Shown here: positions 1 through 11,563 of the stretch, piece after piece
Position numbering within the stretch: position 1 is the first letter of the stretch
How the letters are laid out: every line of letters begins with the position of its first letter
Position numbers and translations under genes: made by a program
DNA from: Verrucomicrobiota bacterium
GTDB lineage: Bacteria > Verrucomicrobiota > Verrucomicrobiia > Verrucomicrobiales > Verrucomicrobiaceae
Direction of reading: 5' to 3'
Length of the DNA stretch: 31,201 nucleotides
Assembly: GCA_009885275.1 (NCBI GenBank)
Contig: VFKY01000092.1
Coordinates: forward strand, 1 to 31,201
The notes under the pieces: model-generated
Told to the model about the DNA's origin: nothing
Databases searched by the model: none
Seen by the model: only the letters and a program-made list of their open reading frames with translations

Positions 1-1398
<1,398 letters not shown>

Positions 1399-1495
1399 TT
1401 TGTAATGTCCCAAACTTTAAAATTGCATTCTCCACTGTAAAACCAATATTCCATTTCTTGACGCCTTAACCTGTCACCACTAGCTTCGCCCACAA

Positions 1496-2845
1496 ATGAA
1501 AGTGCACCCCCCCCTTCGGGTCATTCTGACCGTAACCTCAATGGCACTTTGTGTCTCAACTTCTTCTGCGGTTGACTTTGGAAAAGCCAACCCCTTGAAA
1601 TGGTTCAAGGCTAAAGAAGAAAACGTTCCCACGGTCTCTGAAAAACAAGATCAGGAATCTGCTGCCGCATCTCTCATGCGCGATGCCAAAACCGCACTGT
1701 CTACTGACGATGTGAGCAAGGCGCTAAACATCTACAAAGAGATTATCAATCGTTACCGCTTCACAGATACCGCAGCAGAAGCGCAGTTCGAGTATTCTAA
1801 AATATTGCGATCCAATGGCAAACTTCAGGACTCCTATGAAGGGTTTCAAAAATTCATTGATGACTATCGCCAAAGCCCGCGCTTCAACGAAGCATTGCAG
1901 CAACAGTTTGAAATTGCGGAAGAAGCCAAAGCAGGTAAAAAGCAGCCTTCTCTTCTATTGATACCGATGAAGCTTGATAAAAGTGAACTCATTAAGCTTT
2001 ACCAAGGTGTCATTAAAAACTCGCCTTATGGTAAATACGCTTCGCATGCTCAATTTGCCATCGGAGAGGTTTACCAAGATGATGGAGATAAGGCCATGGC
2101 CAACGCCTCATATCAGGCTGTAGTAGATAATTATCCCAACACTAAATTAGCCTCTGAAGCTCAATTCCGTATTGGAGCCATCAGCAGTGCAGCTGCGCGT
2201 CGTACTCAAGATGCTTCGAACCTCGCTGTGACAAGGGATGCGCTGCAAACATACAAGCTTACCAATCCTGATGGCGACCGTTCCAATGAAGCGGAATCAC
2301 TCATTAAAGAAGTCAACGAAGCTGAATCTATTCGCTCATTAGAAGTTGCCGAATTTTACGAAAAAAGTAACAAACCCAAAGCTGCCGCAATCTATTACAA
2401 TGAAGCTTTAAAATACGGCTCACCTGAAGCTTCTGTAAAGGCTCGTGAACGTCTGAGTGCACTTGCTGCTACTTACCCCGAAGAAATGAAGAATAGCGTG
2501 GACCTCGATGATGCTGACTATACCATTCCTGCGGCTATTAATCTCAAAAAAAATCCTGACTATGCTGGGCCACCTGCACCTCTTGTGGCTAAAATGGGAC
2601 GCAAATCTGAAATGCGTATGGAGCAGGATAATTTTAAACCCATCCCTCTAAAAGAACCTGAACTTCCCACGAGTCCGTCCGTACCCCCTGCCCCAGGAAT
2701 GATTTTGCCACCAGCAACCAGCCCAAAAACACCGCTCCCCGTTCCTCCTGCTCCTCAATCTCTGCCCGTTCCCCCTACTCCAGAAGTAAAGAAAGACGCT
2801 GTTGCACCTGAAGCGGCTAAGCCAGATGCTCCTAAAAAGAACTAA
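1496..2845 (+). CDS. Secreted TPR protein, BamD/YbgF-like
   Basis: The 449-residue protein begins with a Sec signal peptide ending near residue 25 (VSTSSA then VDF), so it is probably periplasmic or bound to the outer membrane. No lipobox is present. Residues 55-330 contain several TPR-like helical pairs of the type found in BamD and CpoB/YbgF, with repeats such as AEAQFEYSKILRSNGKLQDS and HAQFAIGEVYQDDGDKAMA. The last 90 residues are rich in proline (PVPPAP-type runs), suggesting an extended or wall-contacting tail. It lies 39 nt upstream of lptE on the same strand and ahead of one terminator, so the two are probably co-transcribed, which supports a role in envelope assembly. The exact function cannot be read from the sequence. 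A weak promoter-like pair (TTGACG at 1458, TAGCTT at 1481) ends just before the ATG. Confidence 0.8.
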   Translation: MKVHPPLRVILTVTSMALCVSTSSAVDFGKANPLKWFKAKEENVPTVSEKQDQESAAASLMRDAKTALSTDDVSKALNIYKEIINRYRFTDTAAEAQFEYSKILRSNGKLQDSYEGFQKFIDDYRQSPRFNEALQQQFEIAEEAKAGKKQPSLLLIPMKLDKSELIKLYQGVIKNSPYGKYASHAQFAIGEVYQDDGDKAMANASYQAVVDNYPNTKLASEAQFRIGAISSAAARRTQDASNLAVTRDALQTYKLTNPDGDRSNEAESLIKEVNEAESIRSLEVAEFYEKSNKPKAAAIYYNEALKYGSPEASVKARERLSALAATYPEEMKNSVDLDDADYTIPAAINLKKNPDYAGPPAPLVAKMGRKSEMRMEQDNFKPIPLKEPELPTSPSVPPAPGMILPPATSPKTPLPVPPAPQSLPVPPTPEVKKDAVAPEAAKPDAPKKN

Positions 2846-2884
2846 CTTACATTTCATTCTCGGCCAATTCACCCACATCTTTTC

Positions 2885-3394
2885 ATGAAACAGTTTGCTC
2901 TCCTGCTTGCTTCACTTGCCTTCACTTTGCTCACCAGTTGTGCTGGTTACCAGCTCGGCTCTGATAAACCTCAAAAAATGGCAGGAGTAACCAAACTCGC
3001 CGTTCCAACATTCAAAAATGACACATTAGAGCCACGGATCGAAGTTCTTGTTACGAACGCCCTCATTAAAAAATTACAAATGGATGGCTCTTATCAAATA
3101 GTGCCTGTGAACGAAGCAGATGCGGTAGTTGTAGCGACCATCACCGAAATTCAGCGCAGTCAATTTCGCTCCGCTCGCAATAACACCCTTCGCACAAGTG
3201 AATTGCTAATGGGATTACTCGTAACCTATAAAGTCGAAGATAATGCTGGCACTTCACTTATGGCGGGACAAGCCCAAGGATACTCCAATATCGTTCTCGA
3301 CGCTAACCAGCAACTCACTGAACGTCAAGCTCTTGCAGATGCGGCCGAGAAGCTCTCCATTAATTTATCGAGCGCTCTTACTGATGGCTGGTGA
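2885..3394 (+). CDS. lptE: LPS-assembly lipoprotein LptE
   Basis: LptE is the outer-membrane lipoprotein that plugs the LptD barrel and helps place lipopolysaccharide on the cell surface. The 169-residue protein has a lipoprotein signal peptide with lipobox LTSC and lipidation at Cys19, followed at once by the family's AGYQLG motif. The body matches the LptE fold pattern: VTKLAVPTFKNDTLEPRIE near residues 35-55, and a basic-residue-containing strand region (TEIQRSQFRSARNN) around 95-108. The presence of LptE supports a diderm, LPS-bearing cell. It follows the TPR protein by 39 nt and is followed by an intrinsic terminator at 3438-3464. No Shine-Dalgarno sequence is visible before the ATG. Confidence 0.9.
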   Translation: MKQFALLLASLAFTLLTSCAGYQLGSDKPQKMAGVTKLAVPTFKNDTLEPRIEVLVTNALIKKLQMDGSYQIVPVNEADAVVVATITEIQRSQFRSARNNTLRTSELLMGLLVTYKVEDNAGTSLMAGQAQGYSNIVLDANQQLTERQALADAAEKLSINLSSALTDGW

Positions 3395-3437
3395 ACTCTT
3401 TACCTGCCTATTACTCTTTTTAATGCTTTAGATTCTC

Positions 3438-3464
3438 AAGGCGCTGCAAATGCAGCGCTTTTTT
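3438..3464 (+). terminator. Intrinsic terminator after lptE
   Basis: A GC-rich stem pairs 3441-3447 (gcgctgc) with 3452-3458 (gcagcgc) around a 4-nt loop. The stem is extended by A-T and G-T pairs, and a run of six T follows (3459-3464). It lies 43 nt after the lptE stop. It also overlaps an in-frame upstream ATG (3450) of rsmI, which argues that this ATG is not the rsmI start. Confidence 0.85.
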
Positions 3465-3470
3465 ATTCTC

Positions 3471-4196
3471 ATGAGTGAACTCAACATATCCGGTAAACTT
3501 CAACTCATTGCGACTCCAATAGGTAATCTTGGCGATCTATCCCAACGCGCAGTCGAGACATTGCGCAACGCATCCATGGTCGCGTGTGAAGATACCCGTC
3601 ACACCATTCATTTATTGCAACACTATGGATTGCACGTTCCTCTCATTTCGCTGAACGAGCACAACGAAGCGAAGCGCATCCCTGAATTTATAAGTAAAAT
3701 GCAAGGCGGCGAAACTATTGCTCTCGTTTCCGATGCTGGCTTCCCTACCGTTTCTGACCCTGGACAAAGACTGGTTCACGCCACGATTAAAGCATCAATT
3801 CGTGTTGAAGTGATTCCCGGCCCCAGCGCGGTACTAACTGCTTTGGCGGGCTCAGGCTTGCCTACTGTACCCTTCTATTTTGGAGGATTTCTTCCTCATA
3901 AAAAAGGACAGCGAAACAAAGAAATGGAACTGGCGCTCCAACGCGAGTGTACCAGCATTTACTTTGAGTCCCCCTACCGAATAGTGGATACCTTACAGAT
4001 GATTGCCAATCAATCACCTGATCACCAAGTAGTCGTCGCTCGTGAATTGACAAAAATGTTTGAAGAATTTCAGCGCGGTTCGGCGCAGTCTGTGCTTGAG
4101 CATTACCGTGCCAAAGCCCCTAAAGGTGAAATCACTCTGCTTATAGCTCCTCACGAACTCCCCAAGTGGATGACACGCCAGTCATCACTCGATTAA
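3471..4196 (+). CDS. rsmI: 16S rRNA (cytidine1402-2'-O)-methyltransferase
   Basis: RsmI methylates the 2'-O of C1402 in the decoding centre of 16S rRNA using S-adenosylmethionine. The product is 241 residues. It shows the tetrapyrrole-methylase-type fold with the family motifs [18 protein letters not shown] (residues 13-30), ACEDTRHT (about 40), [13 protein letters not shown] (about 85), [16 protein letters not shown] (about 115) and [11 protein letters not shown] (about 135). It is shorter than the roughly 285-residue E. coli enzyme and lacks most of the C-terminal extension. The ATG at 3471 is chosen because the alternative ATG at 3450 lies inside the lptE terminator hairpin. Its start is only 7 nt past the T-run, with no Shine-Dalgarno sequence, so the mRNA leader must be very short or come from read-through. 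Confidence 0.93.
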   Translation: MSELNISGKLQLIATPIGNLGDLSQRAVETLRNASMVACEDTRHTIHLLQHYGLHVPLISLNEHNEAKRIPEFISKMQGGETIALVSDAGFPTVSDPGQRLVHATIKASIRVEVIPGPSAVLTALAGSGLPTVPFYFGGFLPHKKGQRNKEMELALQRECTSIYFESPYRIVDTLQMIANQSPDHQVVVARELTKMFEEFQRGSAQSVLEHYRAKAPKGEITLLIAPHELPKWMTRQSSLD

Positions 4197-4230
4197 AACC
4201 ATTTATCAACATCATCACGGTAATATCCTC

Positions 4231-6720
4231 ATGTCGCTTCCAACTATCGATTACACACCAACATCTTCCTCAAGCTCAACCCATACTGAAGATATCAAAT
4301 CGTTGAAAGAAGCGATCAGTAATCACCTGCTTTTCACACTCGCGCATGATCCCACGACAGCGCAAATTCGTCATTGGTGGGTTGCTACATGCCTGGCGGT
4401 TCGTGACAGAGCTTTAGCTACCTCTTTAAAAACGATGTCCAATCATCGGAAACAAAATGTTCGGCGCATTCATTACCTGTCTCTTGAGTATCTCATGGGA
4501 CGACTATTGGAAAACAACCTACGCAATCTTGGCCTTTATGACCCTGCAAAGACAGCACTCGCCGAGTTAGGTCAAGATTTAGATGCCATTGTCAACAGGG
4601 AGCCGGACATGGGGCTTGGAAATGGTGGGCTTGGACGTCTGGCAGCTTGCTTTATGGATTCACTCTCCACCATGGACCTGCCTGCGGTTGGATATGGTAT
4701 TCACTATGAATTTGGTCTATTCCGTCAGGAATTTGTGAACGGCAAACAAAATGAGCATCCTGATCCATGGGCTCAAAACGGCAACCCATGGAAAATAGAT
4801 CGCCCTGAATACTCCGTTCAAGTCAATCTCTACGGCAACGTCACGCAACATTTCGATACCAAAGGAAATGCTCTTTATAAATGGGAAAACACCAAGCCCA
4901 TTATGGGCCTTCCTTGGGATATCCCAATCATCGGGTTCGAAGGGCACACGATCAATTTCCTCAGGCTTTGGGAAAGCCGCGCCACGAACGAATTCAATTT
5001 AAAAATCTTTAACGAAGGTTCCTATGTTGCAGCCCTTCACGAAAAAGCCGCCGGTGAAACAGTATCAAAAATTCTTTACCCAAATGACACCACGGAAAAC
5101 GGTAAGGAGTTGCGATTGGTGCAGCAATACTTTTTCGTGGCCTGCTCACTGAGTGACATCATGCGACGCTACAAGCGTGATAATAGTGGTTGGGACAACT
5201 TTCCGGAAAAAATAGCCGTTCAACTCAACGATACCCATCCCGCAGTGGCCATCCCTGAATTGATGCGAATTCTCATCGATATAGAGGGTATAGAGTGGTC
5301 AAAAGCTTGGGGTATTTGTCAGCGTGTATTTTCATATACAAATCACACACTCCTACCCGAAGCATTGGAAACATGGAGTGTGCCACTTTTCCAACGCGTG
5401 CTGCCACGTCACCTTCAAATTATCTATGACATCAACTCACACCTGCTGAACCATGTGGTTTCCGTTAAATGGCCGGGCGATGCCGATAAACTACGAATCC
5501 TTTCCATCATTGACGAGCGTGGCGCGAAATCAGTCCGCATGGCCCATCTTTCCGTGCATGGAAGTCATGCCACCAATGGAGTTGCAGCATTACACTCTCG
5601 ACTCCTTGTTGAGAAACTTTTCCCGGAGTTCAACGAACTGTACCCCGGTCGATTTACTAACGTCACAAACGGCATCACTCCACGTCGTTGGCTCATGGTT
5701 TGCAACCCCGAGTTGACATCACTTATCAATGAATCCATCGGCACCGAATGGACAAATGACGCGAGTAAGCTTCGTAAGCTTGATCCCTTTGCTGACGATT
5801 CAGCATTCCAAGATCGTTTCCGGGCCATCAAACGAGGCCACAAAGTATCCTTGGCAAAGGTCATCAAAAATCTCACAGGATATGATGTCAGTCCTGACGC
5901 TCTTTTTGATGTGCAAATAAAGCGCTTACACGAATATAAGAGACAACATCTCAACCTGTTAAACATCCTAAATCTTTATCATCGCTTGCTGCAAAACCCT
6001 GACTTGGAGATGCAACCCAGAGTCTTCATCTTCGCAGCCAAGGCTGCACCGGGTTATTATCTGGCTAAAAACATTATACACGCCATCAACGCCGTCGCGG
6101 CCAAAGTGAATCTTGATGAGCGCATCAAAGGTAAACTTAAAGTGATCTTCCTGCCCAACTATGGTGTGACCCTCGCTGAACGCATCATACCAGCAGCAGA
6201 TCTTTCGGAACAAATTTCCACCGCAGGAAAAGAAGCGAGTGGCACTGGTAACATGAAGCTTGCACTCAACGGTGCACTGACGATTGGCACACTTGATGGC
6301 GCCAATGTCGAAATCAAGGATGAAGTAGGTAGTGAGAACATCTTCATTTTTGGAATGACTGTAGAGGAGGTCGAATTACTTCATTCGAAAGGATACAATC
6401 CATGGAATTACTACTGGAATGACCTTGAACTGCGCAATGCGATTGATTGGATTTCCAGTGACTATTTCACCGGCCATGCAGATGAGTTTAAACCACTTCG
6501 TGGCAGCCTGCTTGAAGGCGGGGATCCCTACTGTGTATGCGCTGATTTCAGATCTTATGTCGACTGTCAGGATCAGGTTGACATCGCCTATCGCAACACT
6601 TCTCACTGGACTAAAATGAGCATCCTCAACACGGCACGAATGGGATTCTTTTCCAGTGATCGCACCATTCTTGAATACGCAGATAAAATCTGGCATATGC
6701 CGCGAGTGCAACTCCCTTAA
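4231..6720 (+). CDS. glgP: Glycogen/alpha-glucan phosphorylase
   Basis: This cytoplasmic enzyme releases glucose-1-phosphate from the non-reducing ends of glycogen. At 829 residues it is full length for the GT35 family. The N-terminal half has [20 protein letters not shown] (about 75-95) and the [15 protein letters not shown] segment near residue 130. The PLP-binding lysine is Lys676 in [20 protein letters not shown]. The C-terminus ends with a normal family segment ([20 protein letters not shown]). It starts 34 nt after rsmI with no Shine-Dalgarno sequence; a -10-like TAATAT ends 4 nt before the ATG. Together with glgX on the opposite strand and pyk it forms a glycogen-to-pyruvate neighbourhood. 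Confidence 0.96.
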   Translation: MSLPTIDYTPTSSSSSTHTEDIKSLKEAISNHLLFTLAHDPTTAQIRHWWVATCLAVRDRALATSLKTMSNHRKQNVRRIHYLSLEYLMGRLLENNLRNLGLYDPAKTALAELGQDLDAIVNREPDMGLGNGGLGRLAACFMDSLSTMDLPAVGYGIHYEFGLFRQEFVNGKQNEHPDPWAQNGNPWKIDRPEYSVQVNLYGNVTQHFDTKGNALYKWENTKPIMGLPWDIPIIGFEGHTINFLRLWESRATNEFNLKIFNEGSYVAALHEKAAGETVSKILYPNDTTENGKELRLVQQYFFVACSLSDIMRRYKRDNSGWDNFPEKIAVQLNDTHPAVAIPELMRILIDIEGIEWSKAWGICQRVFSYTNHTLLPEALETWSVPLFQRVLPRHLQIIYDINSHLLNHVVSVKWPGDADKLRILSIIDERGAKSVRMAHLSVHGSHATNGVAALHSRLLVEKLFPEFNELYPGRFTNVTNGITPRRWLMVCNPELTSLINESIGTEWTNDASKLRKLDPFADDSAFQDRFRAIKRGHKVSLAKVIKNLTGYDVSPDALFDVQIKRLHEYKRQHLNLLNILNLYHRLLQNPDLEMQPRVFIFAAKAAPGYYLAKNIIHAINAVAAKVNLDERIKGKLKVIFLPNYGVTLAERIIPAADLSEQISTAGKEASGTGNMKLALNGALTIGTLDGANVEIKDEVGSENIFIFGMTVEEVELLHSKGYNPWNYYWNDLELRNAIDWISSDYFTGHADEFKPLRGSLLEGGDPYCVCADFRSYVDCQDQVDIAYRNTSHWTKMSILNTARMGFFSSDRTILEYADKIWHMPRVQLP

Positions 6721-6773
6721 TTTTTAACCGGAATTTCTTGCTTCCATCTTCGCGTTTTTGCACAATCGCGGAG

Positions 6774-7967
6774 ATGGATTTTTTACGTCCCCCAATAGTG
6801 CTATGTCTCGCATTGGTCTTTTCAATGCCCCTCTTAAGCGCTGAGAATGATCGACCTCAAACAGTAAATCCTGCACTTATCTACTGGCAGGCATTTTCAT
6901 TGATGGGGGAATTAAGCCGCGATGAATCGAAAACTCTAAATGAGTTGCTTAACCATAGAGGCGTTTTTGATACGACGAAATCCACGGCCATACTCGCCAC
7001 ACACAATAATGCGCTTAAGCGATTTCGTAAGGCTACCACTTCTACAAGTGAATGTGACTGGGGTTTAACCTACGAAGATGGGCCATTTTTACCTCTGCCT
7101 CATGTAACGAAGCTTCAAATGCTCTGTCGACTTGGATTACTTAAGAGCAAGCAATTGTTTTCAGAGCAGAACACAGCGGAAGCCATTGATTGGTTGTTTT
7201 GCGTCCACCATGCAGCCCGCCATTGCGGTGCAGGCGATCTTATCATTCCCATTTTAGGGCAATTTACGATCGAGCAATTGATTATGCACGTGGCGGCAGC
7301 TCATGTCCTCGATTGGAACGAGTCCACTAGAGTTGAATATCTATCCCGTTGGAATTCACTGCCCCCTCTTCACACCGTCAGCAGTTCTGTAAAAGGGGAA
7401 CTTCAATACATTGACTGGCTTGAAAATTTCTGGATGGAACATGATAAAAATACCCTTCAACCTGAACTTATTGAGGCTCTCACAAATCGTGGAAATGCTG
7501 AAGAGATGACCGCTGAAGAAAAAGCAGCAACGGAAGACAAGGTTACTAAATGCACGCCTGAGAATATTAAAAAATGGTTTCAAGAGATTCGCGAGCTCTA
7601 TCTGAAAATGCAATCCGCCATGAATAAACCATGGCGTGAAGGCAACGCAGAACTGATCGCACTTCAATCCGAAGATAGCGTTGAAAACAATCTCATGCTG
7701 CGACTTTCTACACCAACACCCTTTCACAAAGTGAATGATATTTCTTTCAAAACAGCCACTTATCAAACGATGCTCAAAGCAGCCCTAGAGCACGGCTCGC
7801 TACTGGATGAGAGTAACATCAAAACTTATGCTGATTCCTTTTCAGGTTCCCCACTCACGCTAAAAAAATCACCCGACTATTCGTTGACGATCTCCACTGA
7901 TTTAAATGCCTTTACCGGCGCAGGGAAAAAAATTGAATTGCGTCTTGGTGTCTCTAAAAACAAATAG
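6774..7967 (+). CDS. Secreted helical protein of unknown function
   Basis: I do not know a function for this 397-residue protein. The ATG at 6774 is preferred over an upstream TTG at 6738 because it gives a clean signal peptide (hydrophobic core PIVLCLALVFSMPLL, cleavage after LLSA), so export is likely. The mature part is mostly alpha-helical. It begins with NPALIYWQAFSLMGEL and has a distinctive CDWGLTYEDGPFLPLPHVTK segment near residue 100. From memory this pattern recurs in uncharacterised proteins of Verrucomicrobia and Planctomycetes, but I cannot check that here. Residues 230-290 are highly charged. The gene follows glgP by 53 nt and converges on pyk, whose stop lies 15 nt away. Confidence 0.75.
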   Translation: MDFLRPPIVLCLALVFSMPLLSAENDRPQTVNPALIYWQAFSLMGELSRDESKTLNELLNHRGVFDTTKSTAILATHNNALKRFRKATTSTSECDWGLTYEDGPFLPLPHVTKLQMLCRLGLLKSKQLFSEQNTAEAIDWLFCVHHAARHCGAGDLIIPILGQFTIEQLIMHVAAAHVLDWNESTRVEYLSRWNSLPPLHTVSSSVKGELQYIDWLENFWMEHDKNTLQPELIEALTNRGNAEEMTAEEKAATEDKVTKCTPENIKKWFQEIRELYLKMQSAMNKPWREGNAELIALQSEDSVENNLMLRLSTPTPFHKVNDISFKTATYQTMLKAALEHGSLLDESNIKTYADSFSGSPLTLKKSPDYSLTISTDLNAFTGAGKKIELRLGVSKNK

Positions 7968-7980
7968 CGCTGGACTATTT
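7956..7980 (-). terminator. Weak terminator of pyk
   Basis: Read on the minus strand, just after the pyk stop, a 6-bp stem (AAATAG/CTATTT, plus positions 7975-7980 and 7962-7967) with a 7-nt loop is followed by G and five T. The stem is AT-rich, so termination would be modest. It overlaps the last codons of the convergent gene ending at 7967. Confidence 0.35.
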
Positions 7981-7982
7981 CC

Positions 7983-9389
7983 CTATACTTCACGCAATAA
8001 GATCGAATCCATAATCAGCTCCTTGTAGAGAACGTCACTCAAAATAACCACCGAATCACCAGCTACGACCAGCCCAAGAGATTTAAGCGTGTTTAAGGCA
8101 AGTTCAATGGTCGCCGCAGGTCGTTCCGCAAACTCGATAACAAAGGGAAAAACACCACGAGCCGACATCAGTGTCCGACTGACATGTAAAGCTTCCGTGA
8201 AGGCGTATATTGGAGCCATTTCGGGACGTTGATGAGCAAGTAGATGCGCCCCTACTCCCAACTTTGTAATCACCAAAAGTTTTGAATTGGCAATGCTATT
8301 TGCTAGAGCAACGGCAGCTTTAACTACTTTATGTCGATTAGTCTTAAGCGGCGCATCAGAGGCAAATCGACCTGAAGGATATCGCAATTCTGTTTTGCTG
8401 ATGACTCTGTGAAGAATGTTAACACAACGCTCAGGATATTTGCCAACACTGGTTTCACCACTAAGCATGACACAATCAACCTGTTCCGTAACTGCATTGA
8501 AAATATCGGTTACTTCGGCCCGTGTAGGAACTGGATTTTCAATCATACTCTCCAGCATCTGTGTAGCCACAATCACTTTACGACCGTGATAAGAACAGCG
8601 TTCAATAATATCACGCTGAATAATGGGGAGATCCTCCACGGGGCATTCACTTCCCAAATCTCCACGGGCAACCATAATCCCCTTCGAAGCTTGAACAATT
8701 GCATCAAGGTTATCTAGGGCCTGTTGATTTTCTAATTTTGCGATAACGCGTGCACGACTGTTTTTTTGTTCCAACAAAAGTTCCAAATGCTGAATGTGGG
8801 ATGGTTCACGAGCAAAACTGAGGGCAAAATAATCAACGCCTAGCTCAACCCCTAGATCGAGATCAATATAGTCTTTTTTAGTGAGTGGCGGTAAGTTCAC
8901 CGCAACACCGGGAAGATTAATGTGACGACGAGACTTCATTTCTCCACCGGTCAATACATTAGCAATAATGCGCGTGGGACTCACCGTCACAACTTTCATT
9001 TGAATCATGCCACCATCAATAGCGATGGCGTCTCCTACTTTAAGATCCGTGGTAATATCAGGATAATTTACAGTGGTCGAATATTCAATCGTCGGCTCCG
9101 TCTCTTCGACGGTTCGAAGTTCAACTTGGTCACCCGGTTTCAACTGCCATGGGGAAGAAACATCCCCCGTTCGAATGGAGGGACCAGTCAAATCCATCAG
9201 AATTGCCACGTCTGTTTTTAAAACGAGCGCAGCCTCACGAGTGTTCTTATAAACTTTTCGCGTCCAGTCATGGGATGCGTGACTCATATTCAGTCTGAAA
9301 ATATTGGCCCCATTAAAAATGAGGGATTTAATCATCTCCACGCTTTCAGTGGCGGGGCCGAGTGTAACCAAAATTTTTGTTTTACGCAT
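7983..9389 (-). CDS. pyk: Pyruvate kinase
   Basis: Pyruvate kinase transfers phosphate from phosphoenolpyruvate to ADP, the last step of glycolysis. The product is 468 residues. It starts MRKTKILVTLGPATES, the classic N-terminus, which fixes the ATG at 9389 rather than in-frame codons up to 9440 that run into the end of glgX. Visible landmarks are FRLNMSHASH (about 33-42, with the ADP/phosphate-site Arg and Asn), the catalytic-lysine and acidic-residue segment VIAKLENQQALDNLD, the metal-binding loop MVARGDLGSE, and ATQMLESMIENPVPTRAEV. The C-terminal domain is complete. It follows glgX by 32 nt on the same strand, so it is probably the last gene of the gltB-glgX-pyk unit. No Shine-Dalgarno sequence is present. 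Confidence 0.96.
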   Translation of the reverse strand: MRKTKILVTLGPATESVEMIKSLIFNGANIFRLNMSHASHDWTRKVYKNTREAALVLKTDVAILMDLTGPSIRTGDVSSPWQLKPGDQVELRTVEETEPTIEYSTTVNYPDITTDLKVGDAIAIDGGMIQMKVVTVSPTRIIANVLTGGEMKSRRHINLPGVAVNLPPLTKKDYIDLDLGVELGVDYFALSFAREPSHIQHLELLLEQKNSRARVIAKLENQQALDNLDAIVQASKGIMVARGDLGSECPVEDLPIIQRDIIERCSYHGRKVIVATQMLESMIENPVPTRAEVTDIFNAVTEQVDCVMLSGETSVGKYPERCVNILHRVISKTELRYPSGRFASDAPLKTNRHKVVKAAVALANSIANSKLLVITKLGVGAHLLAHQRPEMAPIYAFTEALHVSRTLMSARGVFPFVIEFAERPAATIELALNTLKSLGLVVAGDSVVILSDVLYKELIMDSILLREV

Positions 9390-9421
9390 GAAAAATGGGG
9401 CTTCTGAATTCGCTATTAACA

Positions 9422-11563
9422 TTATTTCAACACAAGGCATGCCACGGAATGAGCCAAGGACAAGTATGTCACTCCTATATAGGGAGGTTGCGTTCCCATA
9501 CTAAAGCAAGGCTCCAGTGCGGTATCGAACTTGAGCGTGCATCCTGTGCATGGCAGAGGAAATAAAAGGTCTTTATTGGAACCATTAAATAAAAACAACA
9601 GGGGCACCTGAACGACTCCATCATCACCAACAGACCCACCCATTAAGGCTGCAAAGAAGCCCTTTGTCATGGTGCTCCATTTATCGTGCGTAAGAATTTC
9701 GCCTTGGGCGTCAAGCCAAACAATATCTGGACGACCTGAGCTTGGATCTATCTTACCATTAAAATACTGTGCACGAGTCAACACTGGGTTTTCACGACGA
9801 AACTGCGCCAAGTGCTTAACAAAGGTGTGCATTCTATCAGCCTCAATGGTTGAAGTCCAATCCATCCAGCTAATTTCATTATCCTGACAATAGGCGTTGT
9901 TATTTCCACCTTGTGTCCTCCAACGCTCATCTCCCATGGTAATGAAGGGAACGCCCATCGAACAGAACATCGAAGCCATGCAGGCTCGTACAATACGAAG
10001 TCTTGTCGCGATAACGGCCTCATCATTTGTTTCCCCTTCCACGCCACAATTCCAACCTTCGTTGTGGCTTTCACCATCTCCATTATTTTCAAGATTTGAT
10101 TCGTTATGCTTTAGATCGTAACTCCAAAGATCACGCAGGGAAAAACCATCATGCGAAGTAATGAAATTAACACTGGTGAGAGCCGATCGCCCACTGGGAC
10201 TAAAAATATCTTCGCTGCCGGAAATACGCTTGGCGAATGCTGGCGTTGCCGCTGTATTGGAATGCCAAAAACGCCTTAGTTTGTCCCGATAGCGGCCATT
10301 CAATTCATGCCATGGTTTTGGAAAGCCACCGATCTGATATCCATTGGGCCCCATGTCCCAAGGCTCAGCAATCAATTTCACGCGATTCAATACAGGATCT
10401 TGAGACAGTGCCTGGAAAAATGAGGCGCCAATGTCAAAATTCTCACCTCGGCGTCCCAACGTCGCGCCAAGATCAAACCGAAACCCATCGACATGCATGA
10501 CCTCCACCCAATAGCGCAGACTGTCCATGATTAACCTTAGTGCGGGGGGGCTGGCGGCGTTTACTGTATTTCCGCAACCAGTGAAGTTAACAACGCGATG
10601 CTCCTTGTTAAGAAGATAGTAGGCTGGATTGTCGAGGCCACGCAAAAAAAGTAATGGTCCATTTTCATCTCCCTCAGCGGTATGATTGTAAACAACGTCA
10701 AGAATCACTTCCAAACCATTCCGATGCAATTCACGCACCATGGTCTTAAATTCATCAACTTGATCCTGGGGATTCTTTGCTCTGGCGTATTCATTATGCG
10801 CCGCAAAAAAGCCTATCGTGTTGTATCCCCAATAATTTGTAAGATCACGCTCTAGCAGAAAGCGATCATCAAGATGTTGATGCACAGGCATTAATTGAAC
10901 GCTGGTAACCCCCAAATCCTTTAGGTAGGCGATGCAGGAAGGATGCGCTAAAGCCTCGTAGGTTCCTTGATCTTCTTCAGGAATATCAGGATGCAATTTA
11001 GTGAAACCCTTTACATGCAACTCATAAAATACCGTATCCTTCCACGGAACCGTGCAGTGATCTACACCCTGCCAGTCAAAATCATCATTAATCACCACTG
11101 ACTTCAGTGCAACATCACCATTGTTAACAGCATCAGCGTTAAGGCTTGCATCCATATTTTGCATACTATTATGCCAATCTGGTTTGCCATATATACTCTT
11201 CGCATAGGGATCGAGAAGAAGTTTGTTTGCATTGAACCACAATCCCTGTTCTGGCAACCATTCCCCTTCCGCCCGAAAGCCATAATGAGCACCCGCTTTT
11301 AGGCCTGAAACAAACGCATGCCAGACATCATAATCATCTCGATACATCTTAATCTGCCTGATTTCGTAGTCAGGTGTACCTGCTTCATACACGCAGACAT
11401 TTAATGCGATTGCCGTTTTCGAATATACCGAAAAATGGACCCCATCAGTTGATGGCGTCGCTCCTAGTGGATAACCACAAGCATTAGCCGTGGGAAGATC
11501 GGAATAACAACGCTTTGCCTCCATGCCGAGACAAAGCGAATTTAACTTTGGAAATAAACCCAT
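9422..11563 (-). CDS. glgX: Glycogen debranching enzyme (isoamylase type)
   Basis: GlgX hydrolyses alpha-1,6 branch points of phosphorylase-limit glycogen in the cytoplasm. The 713-residue protein has an N-terminal CBM48-like domain (YPLGATPSTDGVHFSVYSKT, about 32-51) and a GH13 barrel. The catalytic triad is visible: nucleophile Asp364 in DGFRFDLG, acid/base Glu400 in LIAEPWD, and Asp472 in TSHDGFSLRDL. VILDVVYNHTAEGDENGP is conserved region I. The ATG at 11563 shares its first base with the gltB stop (TGATG), and a GTG lies one codon earlier, so translation is likely coupled to gltB. It works with GlgP, encoded on the other strand about 2.7 kb away. Confidence 0.95.
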   Translation of the reverse strand: MGLFPKLNSLCLGMEAKRCYSDLPTANACGYPLGATPSTDGVHFSVYSKTAIALNVCVYEAGTPDYEIRQIKMYRDDYDVWHAFVSGLKAGAHYGFRAEGEWLPEQGLWFNANKLLLDPYAKSIYGKPDWHNSMQNMDASLNADAVNNGDVALKSVVINDDFDWQGVDHCTVPWKDTVFYELHVKGFTKLHPDIPEEDQGTYEALAHPSCIAYLKDLGVTSVQLMPVHQHLDDRFLLERDLTNYWGYNTIGFFAAHNEYARAKNPQDQVDEFKTMVRELHRNGLEVILDVVYNHTAEGDENGPLLFLRGLDNPAYYLLNKEHRVVNFTGCGNTVNAASPPALRLIMDSLRYWVEVMHVDGFRFDLGATLGRRGENFDIGASFFQALSQDPVLNRVKLIAEPWDMGPNGYQIGGFPKPWHELNGRYRDKLRRFWHSNTAATPAFAKRISGSEDIFSPSGRSALTSVNFITSHDGFSLRDLWSYDLKHNESNLENNGDGESHNEGWNCGVEGETNDEAVIATRLRIVRACMASMFCSMGVPFITMGDERWRTQGGNNNAYCQDNEISWMDWTSTIEADRMHTFVKHLAQFRRENPVLTRAQYFNGKIDPSSGRPDIVWLDAQGEILTHDKWSTMTKGFFAALMGGSVGDDGVVQVPLLFLFNGSNKDLLFPLPCTGCTLKFDTALEPCFSMGTQPPYIGVTYLSLAHSVACLVLK

